This document shows positions 39,355 through 48,190 of a stretch of 64,000 nucleotides of DNA, in pieces. The notes under the pieces were generated by a model that was given only the letters and a program-made list of their open reading frames with translations, searched no databases and was not told the origin of the DNA. Within the stretch, counting starts at the first letter, position 1, and each line of letters starts with the position of its first letter. A program made the translations under genes and the position numbers. Source of the stretch: Pseudomonas sp. CC6-YY-74 (GTDB lineage: Bacteria; Pseudomonadota; Gammaproteobacteria; Pseudomonadales; Pseudomonadaceae); assembly GCF_002025205.1 (NCBI RefSeq), contig NZ_CP019947.1, positions 3,634,001 to 3,698,000 of the forward strand, read 5' to 3'.

Positions 39355-40086
39355 CTAAGCCAACAGCCGCCACAGGCTGTGCACCAACAAGCCACTCGCC
39401 GCCAGCAGGGAGAGCAGCAGCAACAGTTGGCGCGGGCTGCGTGTGTCGAAGCGGCCGTCCAGCCAGCGGGCCAGGGCATAGCCGGCCACCACGCCAGGCG
39501 CCAGCTTGAGGGTGCTGTGCAGGTAATCCAGCGGCATGCGGTCTTGGTACAGCAGGAACAGCACCGAGACCGGGGTGGTCAGCAGGAAGAAGGCGGCCAG
39601 TTCATCGCGCGCGCTGATGCGGCTGCAGCTCTGGTAGACCAAGGCCATGGGCGGGCCTCCGACCGAGGTGGCGGTGCCCATCAACCCCGAACAGAAGCCG
39701 GCAATGGCCAGGTTGCGCGGGTTGCAACGCACTTCCAGCCAGCGGTAGCTGCTGAGGGTCGCCAGTAGCACGCAGGCGCCGAGTAGCAGACCGAGCCAGG
39801 CGGCAGGCAGCAAGCCGAGCAATAGAGCGCCGCACCAGGCGCCGGGCAATCGCGCCAGAATGGCCGGCAAGGGCCGACGCCAGGCCATCGACTGGCGATT
39901 GCCGAGCAGCATGCAGCAGGCCAGGAGAAAGCCCAGCAACAAGATCGGCCCAGGCACGTAGCTGGGGTCGAGCAGATACAGCAGCGGCGCCGCCAGCAGG
40001 CCGAAGCCGATGCCCAGCAGCCCCTGCACCAGGCTGCCGCCCAGCACGATCAACAGCGCCAGACAGTCGCTGCCGCTGTAGTCCAT
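39355..40086 (-). CDS. TauE/SafE family permease
   Basis: 243-residue inner-membrane protein, about seven to eight helices, of the TSUP (sulfite exporter TauE/SafE) family. Typical repeat motifs: GGSLVQGLLGIGFGLLAAPLLYLLDP at the N-terminus and GFCSGLMGTATSVGGPPMALVYQ in the middle. Members export sulfur or organic anions; the substrate here cannot be told. ATG 40086 is used; a TTG one codon upstream is possible. Stands alone between the cassette block and a repeat-rich gap. Confidence 0.88.
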   Translation of the reverse strand: MDYSGSDCLALLIVLGGSLVQGLLGIGFGLLAAPLLYLLDPSYVPGPILLLGFLLACCMLLGNRQSMAWRRPLPAILARLPGAWCGALLLGLLPAAWLGLLLGACVLLATLSSYRWLEVRCNPRNLAIAGFCSGLMGTATSVGGPPMALVYQSCSRISARDELAAFFLLTTPVSVLFLLYQDRMPLDYLHSTLKLAPGVVAGYALARWLDGRFDTRSPRQLLLLLSLLAASGLLVHSLWRLLA

Positions 40087-40102
40087 CAAGGCCTATATCT
40101 AC

Positions 40103-40393
40103 CTAGTGTCGTGTCAATCATGCAAGGTCGGATCATTGTAGGGTGGGTGGGGCCGCTTAGGTCGGGCCGCGCAGGTTAGCGGCGCCAAGCTGCGAACAAT
40201 CAGGCTGCGCTATGGTGGCACGCCGCGTAACCCACCAGGCGATAGGCCTGCGTCGCGCCGATGGCGGGTTACGCCGCAACGGATCTTGCAGGCTCATCGC
40301 GATCGGTAGCATGCGCCTAACCCACCCTACAGGGATCGCGGTACATGGGTACGACCGCGATTAACCGACAGTTAAACGTTGTCGTGACACTAG
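40103..40393. repeat. 291-bp block bounded by CTAGTGTC / GACACTAG, with an inner REP pair
   Basis: Outer eight-base ends are perfect inverted repeats with further partial symmetry (GTGTCA / TTGTCG). Inside, GTAGGGTGGGTGG (about 40139) faces CCTAACCCACCCTAC (about 40318), plus AACCCACC / GGCGGGTT, a Pseudomonas REP-type arrangement. No coding potential. Together with copy B it fills the 390 bases between two genes. Confidence 0.55.
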
Positions 40394-40395
40394 CC

Positions 40396-40480
40396 TTAAC
40401 AGGCCTTTGAAAAATGTAGCGCGCGAAAGCTAAGCAGGGCGACGTCAGCCGAGCGCAGTCGTTTTTCAACGGCCTGTTAA
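40396..40480. mobile_element. MITE-like repeat, copy B (85 bp)
   Basis: Ends TTAACAGGCCTTTGAAAAA and TTTTTCAACGGCCTGTTAA are inverted repeats with one mismatch. Its right end overlaps the following minus-strand gene and supplies its TAA stop. Confidence 0.75.
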
Positions 40481-41223
40481 CGGCCACCGGCGCCGCTGCG
40501 CGATTGCTCGGAGTTCTCCACCAGCACCGCTTCGGCCAACTGGTTGAGCTGTTGCCACAGCTCGATGGAGATATCCATGCCGGCTTCCAGGGCGCCCTCG
40601 CCGGCGCGGGCGAATTGCTCGGGGCTGACCTGGCGATAGCCGCTGCGCTGACCCGCACTGCCGTGCAACTGCCCCTGCAGGTCGATGCGGGTGCTGAGCA
40701 GCAGGGTCAGCGTCTGGGTGTCGGCCGTGGCGGGATCGGCCAGCAGCGCCTCGCTGTAGCTCGGGTAGCGGGCGCCGGCGGCGATGCTGGCGACATGCTC
40801 GCTGATCGGCTGCTTGCCGTTCTGCCAGTAGGCCAAGCCGCTGATGCCCTGTCGGGCGCAGTCGACCAGCAGCTTGAGGATGAACTTGCGGTTGTGGCAG
40901 TTGCGCACCTTGACGTTGACGCAGCCCTGCTCCAGTACCTTGGTCTGCGCCAGCTCGACGATGCTCGGCAGGCAGTTCAGGCCGCTGCGCCCAAAGCAGT
41001 CGAACAGTAGCGCCTGGCTCTCCTCGGCCAGCAGTTCCATCGCCGGCCTCTGGCTGTCGGCGACATAGGGCAAGGCCCGCTGCAGCTCGCCGAAGCCCAG
41101 CTCGCCATGCACCTGCAGCCATTTCACCAAGGCGGCGGCGTCCTCGTAGTAGCCGACGGGATAGCCCATGCCTTCGAACACGCGCTTGAGCAGGGAGGTC
41201 AGTTCATTCGACGAGATCAACAT
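40477..41223 (-). CDS. DUF3726-like protein of unknown function
   Basis: 248-residue cytoplasmic protein. The N-terminus (MLISSNELTSLLKRVFEGMG, then EDAAALVKWLQVHGELG) recalls DUF3726 proteins and the helical cap of malate/L-lactate dehydrogenases of the YlbC type; no catalytic motif is evident. VRNCHNRKFILKLLVDCARQG and GLAYWQNGKQPISEHVASI are the best conserved-looking parts. Start overlaps the upstream gene's stop by one base. The stop codon and the final bases fall in repeat copy B, so the C-terminus (ENSEQSRSGAGGR) may have been altered by the insertion. Confidence 0.75.
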   Translation of the reverse strand: MLISSNELTSLLKRVFEGMGYPVGYYEDAAALVKWLQVHGELGFGELQRALPYVADSQRPAMELLAEESQALLFDCFGRSGLNCLPSIVELAQTKVLEQGCVNVKVRNCHNRKFILKLLVDCARQGISGLAYWQNGKQPISEHVASIAAGARYPSYSEALLADPATADTQTLTLLLSTRIDLQGQLHGSAGQRSGYRQVSPEQFARAGEGALEAGMDISIELWQQLNQLAEAVLVENSEQSRSGAGGR

Positions 41224-42944
41224 CAGCGCTTCTCCTCAGTCGGGGCCAGGGGCAGGAACCAGTCGTCCTCGAACGGCTGGCCGATATCCTCCAGCAGCGG
41301 CGCGCCCTGGAACATGGTGTTGCGCACCCACAGACGCGAGCGCGGGTCGAACTTGCTGACGCCGAAGAAGGCCAGTTTGCAGCGCAGTAGGTGCATGGGC
41401 AGCACCTCGCGATCGAGCAGGTTGGCCTGGATCTCGCCGTAGTGGGTCTTGGCCATGCTCTGCATACGGCGCACGATGCCGCGCTGCTCGGGGTGACGGA
41501 GGAGGAAGCTGGCGGTGCACTGCGCGGGATGCTCGGCCAGGTAGGCGCCAAGCTGACGATGACACTGCTGCGCCAGGTAGCCGATGCCCAGGGGCATCTG
41601 CTTGTCGCGGCCGCTCTCCAGGTTGCAGTTGCCCAGGCGCGGCTCCTGTTTCTCCTCGGAGCGGTACCAGAAGGTTTCACTGGCGCCGTCGGCCGCAAAG
41701 TCGATGGCCAGGGCCCAGGCGTAATGCTGCTCGATCAGCGCCTGCAACTCGGCGGCCGGCATCTGTGGTTGCAACTCGAGGGATTCGACCAGGGAAAAAC
41801 TGTCTTCCAAGCTGTCGATCAGCTCCGGGTAGAGCTCCAGCAGGATGCAGTTGAGCAGCTCCTGACCCTGCAGGCTGAGCTGCTGCTCGGCCCAGCTCGA
41901 CAACTGCTCCCAGCTTTGCAGCGGGTGGTTGGCGAGCCAGTCCTGCAGCGCGGCTAAGTCTTCCAGCACTACCCGGTTGTTGCCGGTCTGCCAGTCGTCC
42001 TCGGTGACGGTCTGCTGGATATGCAGGGTGCCGCGCTCGACCAGCACCTGCAGGCGAGCCAGACGTTCGGCGGTGACCTGGCCGAGACCGCGCACCCGCG
42101 CCAGGGCCAGCTCGCGCATCTCGATCCAGCGGCTGATCAGCTGCGGGTGATTGATCAGGTAGGGCGCCATGCCCAGGCCGGTGGAATTGCCTATGCCGAA
42201 GTAGCGCTTGAGCGCCGGCTGCAGCGGCACTGCGGTGTCCGGCGCGCGCTGACGGGCGATGTGCTCGGCCTGCTGCAGGCTGAAGTTGCGCAGCATGAAG
42301 CAGTTGAACATCTCGGCGGCGAAGGGTCGGGCGAAGTCCGGGTGCTTGCTGCTGACCTTCTCCCAGTCAGCCATGCCCAGCTTGCCGCTGCCGTACACCG
42401 CGGTGGTGCGATAGAGGTAGCCGACCTTGGCGATCTGCTCCACCTCGGGCTGCTGGCCGGCGCTCAGGGCCGCCACCACGCTGTCGAAGTTGCGCACGCT
42501 GCGGTTGGCCCGCGACAGCACCATCACCCGTGAATCCAGGCGGCCGGCTTCCTGCAACGGCACGTTAAGGCGCAGGTAGTCGACGTAGGCGTCGTCCACC
42601 TCGCCCTCGCACAGCGCCATGGTCAGGTCCCATTCGCTGGCAATCACCCGGTCGTTGCGCTTGTCCGGGTCCAGATACTGGGAAAACAGCACGAAGCTGA
42701 ACAGGTCGCCGCTGGTCTGCACCCGGTAGATCACGGTGCCGTAGCCCTCGGCATCCAGTTCGAAACGCCGCGCCTCGATCTGCCAGCCCTCGCGCATGAT
42801 CTTGCGCACCAGGCAGCGCATGAAACTCAGGCGGCTCTGGTGCAGGCTGCCGAGGCGTTCCAGGTCCATGACCACATGGGCCGGACGCAGGCGGATCGCC
42901 TGTGCCCCGCGCTTGACGGGATCGATGCTGGAAGGAGTGCTCAT
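41223..42944 (-). CDS. Uncharacterised 573-residue cytoplasmic protein
   Basis: I do not recognise a named family. ATG 42944 (MSTPSSIDPVKRG) follows a GAGG-poor leader; an upstream frame extension lacks support. No signal peptide or membrane helix. Notable stretches: RLGSLHQSRLSFMRCLVRKIMREGW (residues about 30-54), YRVQTSGDLFSFVLFSQYLDP, SRANRSVRNFDSVVAAL, FCMLRNFSLQQAEHIA-type text near 230, and GNSTGLGMAPYLINHPQLI near 260. It is translationally coupled to the DUF3726-like gene and lies behind the 17-bp dyad also found at the LysR/aldehyde dehydrogenase promoter, so it probably belongs to that regulon. Confidence 0.85.
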   Translation of the reverse strand: MSTPSSIDPVKRGAQAIRLRPAHVVMDLERLGSLHQSRLSFMRCLVRKIMREGWQIEARRFELDAEGYGTVIYRVQTSGDLFSFVLFSQYLDPDKRNDRVIASEWDLTMALCEGEVDDAYVDYLRLNVPLQEAGRLDSRVMVLSRANRSVRNFDSVVAALSAGQQPEVEQIAKVGYLYRTTAVYGSGKLGMADWEKVSSKHPDFARPFAAEMFNCFMLRNFSLQQAEHIARQRAPDTAVPLQPALKRYFGIGNSTGLGMAPYLINHPQLISRWIEMRELALARVRGLGQVTAERLARLQVLVERGTLHIQQTVTEDDWQTGNNRVVLEDLAALQDWLANHPLQSWEQLSSWAEQQLSLQGQELLNCILLELYPELIDSLEDSFSLVESLELQPQMPAAELQALIEQHYAWALAIDFAADGASETFWYRSEEKQEPRLGNCNLESGRDKQMPLGIGYLAQQCHRQLGAYLAEHPAQCTASFLLRHPEQRGIVRRMQSMAKTHYGEIQANLLDREVLPMHLLRCKLAFFGVSKFDPRSRLWVRNTMFQGAPLLEDIGQPFEDDWFLPLAPTEEKR

Positions 42945-43084
42945 GGGCTTGACCTCGACTGGGGCAAACCGTACCCGGCACTGCGGCCTGCTGAGGGCCA
43001 AGCGGGATACGGAGGATTGTTGTTATCTGCCGTCGATGGTGGTCCAAGGGTCGGCGCAGGGCAATTCAGATCGCCCTATCAGCC

Positions 43085-43101
43085 GATAAGGGAAACTTAT
43101 C
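43085..43101. promoter_or_regulatory. Candidate LysR operator, site 1
   Basis: GATAAGGGAAACTTATC, a perfect dyad of the GAT-N11-ATC form, 141 bases upstream of the 573-residue protein's start. Near-identical (two differences) to the reverse complement of site 2. Confidence 0.6.
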
Positions 43102-43122
43102 TATAACGCCATCTCGATCAGA

Positions 43123-44025
43123 TTAAAGCGCACTCGGGTCCAGCTCGTTATCGCGCAGGATGAACTCGAACAGCGCCTGGGCCGCCACCGGCAGCGAGCG
43201 ATTGGCCAGGCAGACGATGCCGATGTCGCGCGTCACCAGCGGCTCGCTCAGCGGAATGAAGCGCAGCTGGCTGTGCTCCAGCGGAAAGGCGAAACGCGGC
43301 AGGGTGGTGATGCCCATGCCGGCTTCGAGCATGGCCAGCAGCGAGATCATATTGGACATATAGAACTGCGCATCGGCCACCAGCTCTTCGGCCTCGGTGC
43401 CAGCCAGCAGGCGCGAGGTGCCGTTGCCAATCAGCCGCTCGCCGCGCAGTTGCTGCCAGCTCAATTCGGCTTCACCAGCCAGGCGATGATCGCTGCGGCA
43501 GACCACACCGATGCTGTCCTCCCAGATCGGGATAAAGCGAATGTCGCTCTCCGCCTCCCACAGGCTGGCAATGCCGAAATCCACCTGCTGGTTCTCGACC
43601 ATCGCCAGCACCACCTCGGAGCTGTCGTCGAACAGGCTGACGTGCAGGTCGGTGGCATCGCCGATAAAGCGCGTGAGGATATCCGGCAGCAGGCGGCTGG
43701 CGATCGACGGCACCGAGGCGATGCGCAAATGCCCGGATTTATGCTGGGCGATCAGGCTCATGTCCTTGATCACCCGGTCGTGGTGGGCGATCAGCTCTTT
43801 GGCGTAGGCCATGAACTGCACGCCGAAGGGGGTCAGCTCCGGCCGCGCCGCGCGGGCGTTGCGCTTCTCGAACAAGCACTGGCCGAGCTTGCCCTCCAGG
43901 TCACGGATCGACAGGGAAATCGCCGGCTGGGTGCGGTGGGCCTTTTCCGCGGCGGCATGAAAGCCTTGCAGCTCATGCACCCAGACGAAGTGCCGCAGTT
44001 GGACGATCTTGAGGTCGGCGAGCAC
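43123..44025 (-). CDS. LysR family transcriptional regulator
   Basis: 300-residue LysR regulator with GTG start at 44025 (AAGGA nine bases upstream). Winged helix-turn-helix at residues about 10-65 (LRHFVWVHELQGFHAAAEKA, then TQPAISLSIRDLE); effector-binding domain with two lobes after residue 90. Helix-turn-helix text QPAISLSIRDLE replaces the commoner QPAVSxQIxxLE. It is divergent from the aldehyde dehydrogenase operon and upstream of the two-gene unit, placing it between both probable targets. Confidence 0.93.
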   Translation of the reverse strand: MLADLKIVQLRHFVWVHELQGFHAAAEKAHRTQPAISLSIRDLEGKLGQCLFEKRNARAARPELTPFGVQFMAYAKELIAHHDRVIKDMSLIAQHKSGHLRIASVPSIASRLLPDILTRFIGDATDLHVSLFDDSSEVVLAMVENQQVDFGIASLWEAESDIRFIPIWEDSIGVVCRSDHRLAGEAELSWQQLRGERLIGNGTSRLLAGTEAEELVADAQFYMSNMISLLAMLEAGMGITTLPRFAFPLEHSQLRFIPLSEPLVTRDIGIVCLANRSLPVAAQALFEFILRDNELDPSAL

Positions 44026-44042
44026 GGTAAGTTTTCCTTATC
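44026..44042. promoter_or_regulatory. Candidate LysR operator, site 2
   Basis: Reverse complement reads GATAAGGAAAACTTACC, T-N11-A type, matching site 1 at 15 of 17 positions. It overlaps the ribosome site of the LysR gene and lies in the AT-rich divergent promoter region, consistent with autoregulation. Confidence 0.6.
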
Positions 44043-44118
44043 AAACAATATTTACAACTCATTTTAGTTTATCGAAAACCGCGCCTACCATTCGTTAACA
44101 GTTTGAGAGGAGGTGCAT

Positions 44119-45561
44119 ATGTCCGGCGATATCTTTGCTAACTACATCAATGGCGAGTGGCTTACGGGCTCCGCGACTATCCGTAATATCAGCCCCGCGA
44201 ACATCCAGGATGTGCTGGGCGACTATGCCCAGGCCGACGCTGGGCAAATCGAGCAGGCCCTCGACGCGGCTATCGCCGGTCAGCTCGAGTGGCAGCGCAG
44301 CGGTCTGGAGCAGCGCTATCAGGTGCTGACCGCGATCGGTGACGAATTGATTGCGCGCAAGGCCGAACTGGGCGAGCAGCTGGCCCGCGAAGAAGGCAAG
44401 ACCCTCGCCGAAGGCATGGGCGAAGTCTACCGCTCCGGCCAGTTCTTCCACTACTACGCCGCCGAAGTGCTGCGGCAGATGGGCGAGACCGCCGATTCGG
44501 TGCGCCCCGGTGTGGAAATCGAAACCCGCCGCGAGCCGGTCGGTGTAGTCGCCATCATCACCCCGTGGAACTTCCCCATGGCCACCGCGGCCTGGAAGAT
44601 CGCCCCGGCGCTGGCGTTCGGCAATGCCGTGGTGTTCAAGCCGGCCAACGCGGTACCGGCCAGCGCCTGGTCGCTGAGCGAGATCATCGCCCGCCAGGGC
44701 CTGCCGGCTGGCACCTTCAACCTGGTCATGGGCAGCGGCGCCACGGTTGGCGACGCGCTGATCCATTCCAACAAGATCGATGCCCTGAGCTTCACCGGCT
44801 CGGTCGAGACCGGGCGCAAGGTGGCCTGCGCCACCGCCGCCAACTTCGTCCGCTGCCAGCTGGAAATGGGCAGCAAGAACGCCCTGATCGTGCTCGACGA
44901 CGCCGACCTCGACCTGGCCGTGGACTGCGCGTTGAACGGCGCCTTCTTCGGCACCGGGCAGAAGTGCACCGCCTCTTCGCGGCTGATCGTCACCGCCGGC
45001 ATGCACGACCGCTTCGTCGCCGCCCTGGTCGAGCGCATGGGTCAGCTCAAGGTCGGCTATCCGCTGCGCGAAGGCACGCAGATAGGCGCGGTGATCGACG
45101 GCAAGCAGCTGGAGCAGAACCTGCGTTACATCGAGCAGGCCAAGGCCGATGGCGCGGTGCTGGCCTGTGGCGGCGAGCGCATCGAGGAAGAGTACGAAGG
45201 CTTCTATATGCGCCCGGCGCTGTTCGTCGAGACCCGCAACGACATGCAGATCAACCGCGACGAGGTGTTCGGCCCGATCGCCTGCGTGATCAAGGTCGCC
45301 GACTACGAGGAGGCCCTGGCCACCCTCAATGACACCGACTTCGGCCTCACCGCCGGGATCATGACCCAGTCGTTGAAGCACGCCAGCGACTTCAAGCGCC
45401 GCGCCAAGACCGGCTGCGTGATGGTCAACCTGCCGACCGCCGGCACCGACTACCACGTGCCGTTCGGCGGCCGCAAGAACTCCAGCTTCGGCCCGCGCGA
45501 ACAGGGCACCTACGCCCGCGAGTTCTACACCGTGGTCAAGACCACCTACATCCGTGCTTGA
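44119..45561 (+). CDS. NAD(P)-dependent aldehyde dehydrogenase
   Basis: 480-residue enzyme of the aldehyde dehydrogenase superfamily, most like the alpha-ketoglutaric/succinic semialdehyde group. ATG 44119 follows GAGAGGAGG; a GTG two codons earlier overlaps that site. Catalytic E249 in LEMGSKNAL and C283 in GTGQKCTASSRL; Asn of TPWNFPMA; FTGSVETGRK cofactor loop; EVFGPIACV. First gene of a plus-strand operon with an M19-like protein, BCCT transporter and RidA, so it probably oxidises an aldehyde from an imported amine or betaine. Substrate not determinable from sequence. Confidence 0.95.
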   Translation: MSGDIFANYINGEWLTGSATIRNISPANIQDVLGDYAQADAGQIEQALDAAIAGQLEWQRSGLEQRYQVLTAIGDELIARKAELGEQLAREEGKTLAEGMGEVYRSGQFFHYYAAEVLRQMGETADSVRPGVEIETRREPVGVVAIITPWNFPMATAAWKIAPALAFGNAVVFKPANAVPASAWSLSEIIARQGLPAGTFNLVMGSGATVGDALIHSNKIDALSFTGSVETGRKVACATAANFVRCQLEMGSKNALIVLDDADLDLAVDCALNGAFFGTGQKCTASSRLIVTAGMHDRFVAALVERMGQLKVGYPLREGTQIGAVIDGKQLEQNLRYIEQAKADGAVLACGGERIEEEYEGFYMRPALFVETRNDMQINRDEVFGPIACVIKVADYEEALATLNDTDFGLTAGIMTQSLKHASDFKRRAKTGCVMVNLPTAGTDYHVPFGGRKNSSFGPREQGTYAREFYTVVKTTYIRA

Positions 45562-45571
45562 GGACGGCGCC

Positions 45572-46561
45572 ATGCATGACGACCTGATCGTGATCGACGG
45601 CCTGCAATACTCCAACTGGGACCGCGAGCTGTTCACCCAGCTGCGCCAAGGCGGAGTCACTGCGGTGCACGTGACCCTGGTGTACCACGAGAACGCCCGC
45701 GAGACCTTGAGCCGTCTCGGTGAGTGGAACCTCCGCTTCGAGCAACACGGCGACCTGATCATGCCGGTGGCTAGCGCCGCCGACATCCGCCGGGCCAAGG
45801 AGCTGGGCAAGGTGGGGATCTTCTTCGGCGCGCAGAACTGCTCGCCGATCGAGGACGATATCGCCCTGATCGAGGTGTTCCGCCAGCTCAACTTGCTGAT
45901 CATGCAGCTGACCTATAACAACCAGAGCCTGCTGGCCACCGGTTGCTACGAGGGCAGCGACAGCGGCATCACCCGCTTCGGCAAGCAGGCCATCGCCGAG
46001 ATGAACCGGGTCGGCATGCTCATCGACATGTCGCACAGCGCCGAGCGCAGCACCCTGGAAGCCATCGAGCTGTCGAGCCGGCCGATCATCATCTCCCACG
46101 CCAACCCGGAGTTCTTCCATCCGGCCAAGCGCAACAAGTCGCAGACCGTGCTGCGTGAACTGGGCCAGTCCGGCGGCCTGCTCGGCTTCAGCCTGTACCC
46201 CTTCCACCTGCACAACGGCTCGGACTGCACCCTGGCGCAGTTCTGCGACATGGTCGCGCGCACCGCCGAGCTGATCGGCATCGACCACATCGGTATCGGC
46301 ACCGACCTGTGCCAGAACCAGCCGCAGTCGGTGCTGGAGTGGATGCGCAGCGGCCGCTGGTCGAAGCAGGTCGATTACGGCGAGGGCTCGGCGAGCAACG
46401 CCAGCTGGCCCAAGCCGCTGACCTGGTTCGGCGACAGCCGCGACTTCCCGAACATCACCCAGGGCCTGCTGCAGCGCGGTTTCAGCGCCGAAGACACCGC
46501 CAAGGTGATGGGTATCAACTGGCTCAACACCCTGGAGCAGGGCCTCAAGCCTGCCCCGTAA
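45572..46561 (+). CDS. Membrane dipeptidase (M19)-like protein lacking key metal ligands
   Basis: 329-residue TIM-barrel protein of the renal dipeptidase (M19) family. The H-x-D that normally follows the first strand is absent (VIDGLQYSNW), and the bridging Glu is replaced in FFGAQNCSPIED; two later histidines remain in LIDMSHSAERS and IIISHANPEFF. So a standard di-zinc dipeptidase is unlikely. It resembles, from memory, the homologue in the P. aeruginosa dimethylglycine/glycine-betaine catabolic region (PA5396), which shares VIDG plus W-x-RELF text. ATG 45572 with GAGGA upstream, ten bases after the dehydrogenase. Confidence 0.88.
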   Translation: MHDDLIVIDGLQYSNWDRELFTQLRQGGVTAVHVTLVYHENARETLSRLGEWNLRFEQHGDLIMPVASAADIRRAKELGKVGIFFGAQNCSPIEDDIALIEVFRQLNLLIMQLTYNNQSLLATGCYEGSDSGITRFGKQAIAEMNRVGMLIDMSHSAERSTLEAIELSSRPIIISHANPEFFHPAKRNKSQTVLRELGQSGGLLGFSLYPFHLHNGSDCTLAQFCDMVARTAELIGIDHIGIGTDLCQNQPQSVLEWMRSGRWSKQVDYGEGSASNASWPKPLTWFGDSRDFPNITQGLLQRGFSAEDTAKVMGINWLNTLEQGLKPAP

Positions 46562-46609
46562 CTGTCCTGAACAACTCAACAAGTACAAAATTCTTGTCAG
46601 GAGAACACT

Positions 46610-48169
46610 ATGAATAGCAAATCGCAGGCGGCCCAGATGGGGGCCGTCGACAGTGGCAAACGCTCTCTGCTGCATGATGTGGATGTACCCGTACTGCTGA
46701 TGAGCGGCGGCGCCGTGCTGCTGTTCGCCATCCTCGCGCTGCTCGACATCGAACTGATGACCGAGTGGGTCAACACCGCCTTCGCCTGGTCGACCAAGGT
46801 GTTTGGCGCCTACTGGCAGGTGTTGTTGCTCATGACCTTCGTCATCGGCCTGTTCCTCGCCGTGGGCCGTACCGGCCGCGTGCGCCTGGGCGCCCTGGCT
46901 GCGCCTGAGATGCCGACCTACACCTGGGTGTCGATCATCATGTGCACCCTGCTCGCCGGCGGCGGCGTGTTCTGGGCGGCGGCCGAGCCGATGGCGCATT
47001 TTCTCTCGCCACCGCCACTGTACGGCGGTGAGACGGGCACCCCACAGGCGGCCTACAACGCACTGGCACAGAGCTTCATGCACTGGGGCTTCCTCGCCTG
47101 GGCGATTCTCGGCACCCTCAGCGGCATCGTGCTGATGCACCTGCACTACGAAAAAGGTTTGCCACTCAAGCCGCGCACCCTGCTCTACCCAATGTTCGGC
47201 GAGCGCGTCATGAGCGGCTGGTTCGGCGCCCTGATCGATGCCTGCTGCGTGCTGGCGGTAGTCGCTGGCACCATCGGCCCGATCGGCTTCCTCGGCCTGC
47301 AGGTCAGCTTCGGCCTGGAGAAGTTGTTCGGCATCACTAACGACTACGGCACCCAGCTGATCATCATCGGCGCACTGGTGGCGACCTACACCATTTCCGC
47401 CGTGTCCGGGGTGACCCGTGGGATCAAGATCCTCAGCCAGCTGAATGTGGTGCTGGCGGTGGTGCTGATGCTGTTCATCCTGCTGTTCGGCCCGACCGCG
47501 TTCATCTTCGATGCCTACGTGCAGTCCATGGGCATCTACCTGGACAAGTTCATCCCGATGGCCACCTTCCGCGCCGACCCGGCCTGGCTGGACTGGTGGA
47601 CGGTGTTCTTCTGGGGCTGGTTCCTCGGTTATGGTCCGCTGATGGCGATGTTCGTCGCACGTATCTCGCGTGGTCGCACCATCCGCGAGCTGGTGACCAT
47701 GATCGCGATAGTCGCGCCGGTGATCACCTGCTTCTGGTTCACCATCGTCGGCGGCAGTGGCCTGGCCTTCGAGCTGAGCAACCCCGGTTCGGTGTCCGAA
47801 GCCTTCGCCGGCTTCAACCTGCCCGGCGCCCTGCTGGCGATCACCGCGCAGCTGCCTTTGGGCTACCTGATCTCGGTACTGTTCCTGATCCTCACCATCA
47901 TCTTCGTCACCACCACCGGTGACTCGATGACCTACACCATTTCCATGGTGATGACCGGCACCGATCATCCACGCACCGAGATCCGTGTGTTCTGGGGCGT
48001 GATGATGGGCGTGGTGGCGGCCCTGCTGATCTCCATCGGCTCGGGCGGCATCAGTGCGCTGCAATCGTTCATCGTCATCACCGCCGTGCCGGTGTCCCTG
48101 GTGCTGCTGCCGGCCCTGTGGAACGCACCGCAGATCGCCCGGCGCATGGCTGACGAGCAAGGGCTGTAA
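46610..48169 (+). CDS. BCCT family betaine/carnitine/choline transporter
   Basis: 519-residue inner-membrane symporter with about twelve helices. Family signature FFWGWFLGYGPLMAMFVARISRGRTIREL near residues 330-358 is clear; MCTLLAGGGVFWAAAEPMAHF is the early substrate-side helix. The short C-terminal tail argues for a catabolic uptake carrier rather than an osmosensing BetP type (inference). AGGAG precedes ATG 46610. Followed by a hairpin terminator before ridA. Confidence 0.95.
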   Translation: MNSKSQAAQMGAVDSGKRSLLHDVDVPVLLMSGGAVLLFAILALLDIELMTEWVNTAFAWSTKVFGAYWQVLLLMTFVIGLFLAVGRTGRVRLGALAAPEMPTYTWVSIIMCTLLAGGGVFWAAAEPMAHFLSPPPLYGGETGTPQAAYNALAQSFMHWGFLAWAILGTLSGIVLMHLHYEKGLPLKPRTLLYPMFGERVMSGWFGALIDACCVLAVVAGTIGPIGFLGLQVSFGLEKLFGITNDYGTQLIIIGALVATYTISAVSGVTRGIKILSQLNVVLAVVLMLFILLFGPTAFIFDAYVQSMGIYLDKFIPMATFRADPAWLDWWTVFFWGWFLGYGPLMAMFVARISRGRTIRELVTMIAIVAPVITCFWFTIVGGSGLAFELSNPGSVSEAFAGFNLPGALLAITAQLPLGYLISVLFLILTIIFVTTTGDSMTYTISMVMTGTDHPRTEIRVFWGVMMGVVAALLISIGSGGISALQSFIVITAVPVSLVLLPALWNAPQIARRMADEQGL

Positions 48170-48190
48170 CCGCTTCGACGCTAGTTTTCT

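Noticed and set aside
46562..46609. ACAAG...CTTGT dyad before the transporter gene as an operator
   Set aside because: Five-bp arms only, overlapping the ribosome-site region; no second copy elsewhere in the locus.
45536..48160. An 874-codon open frame antisense to the M19-like and transporter genes
   Set aside because: Rich in His, Gln, Asp and Gly with no domain pattern; it mirrors well-supported genes on the plus strand with ribosome sites and family motifs. It is a high-GC shadow.
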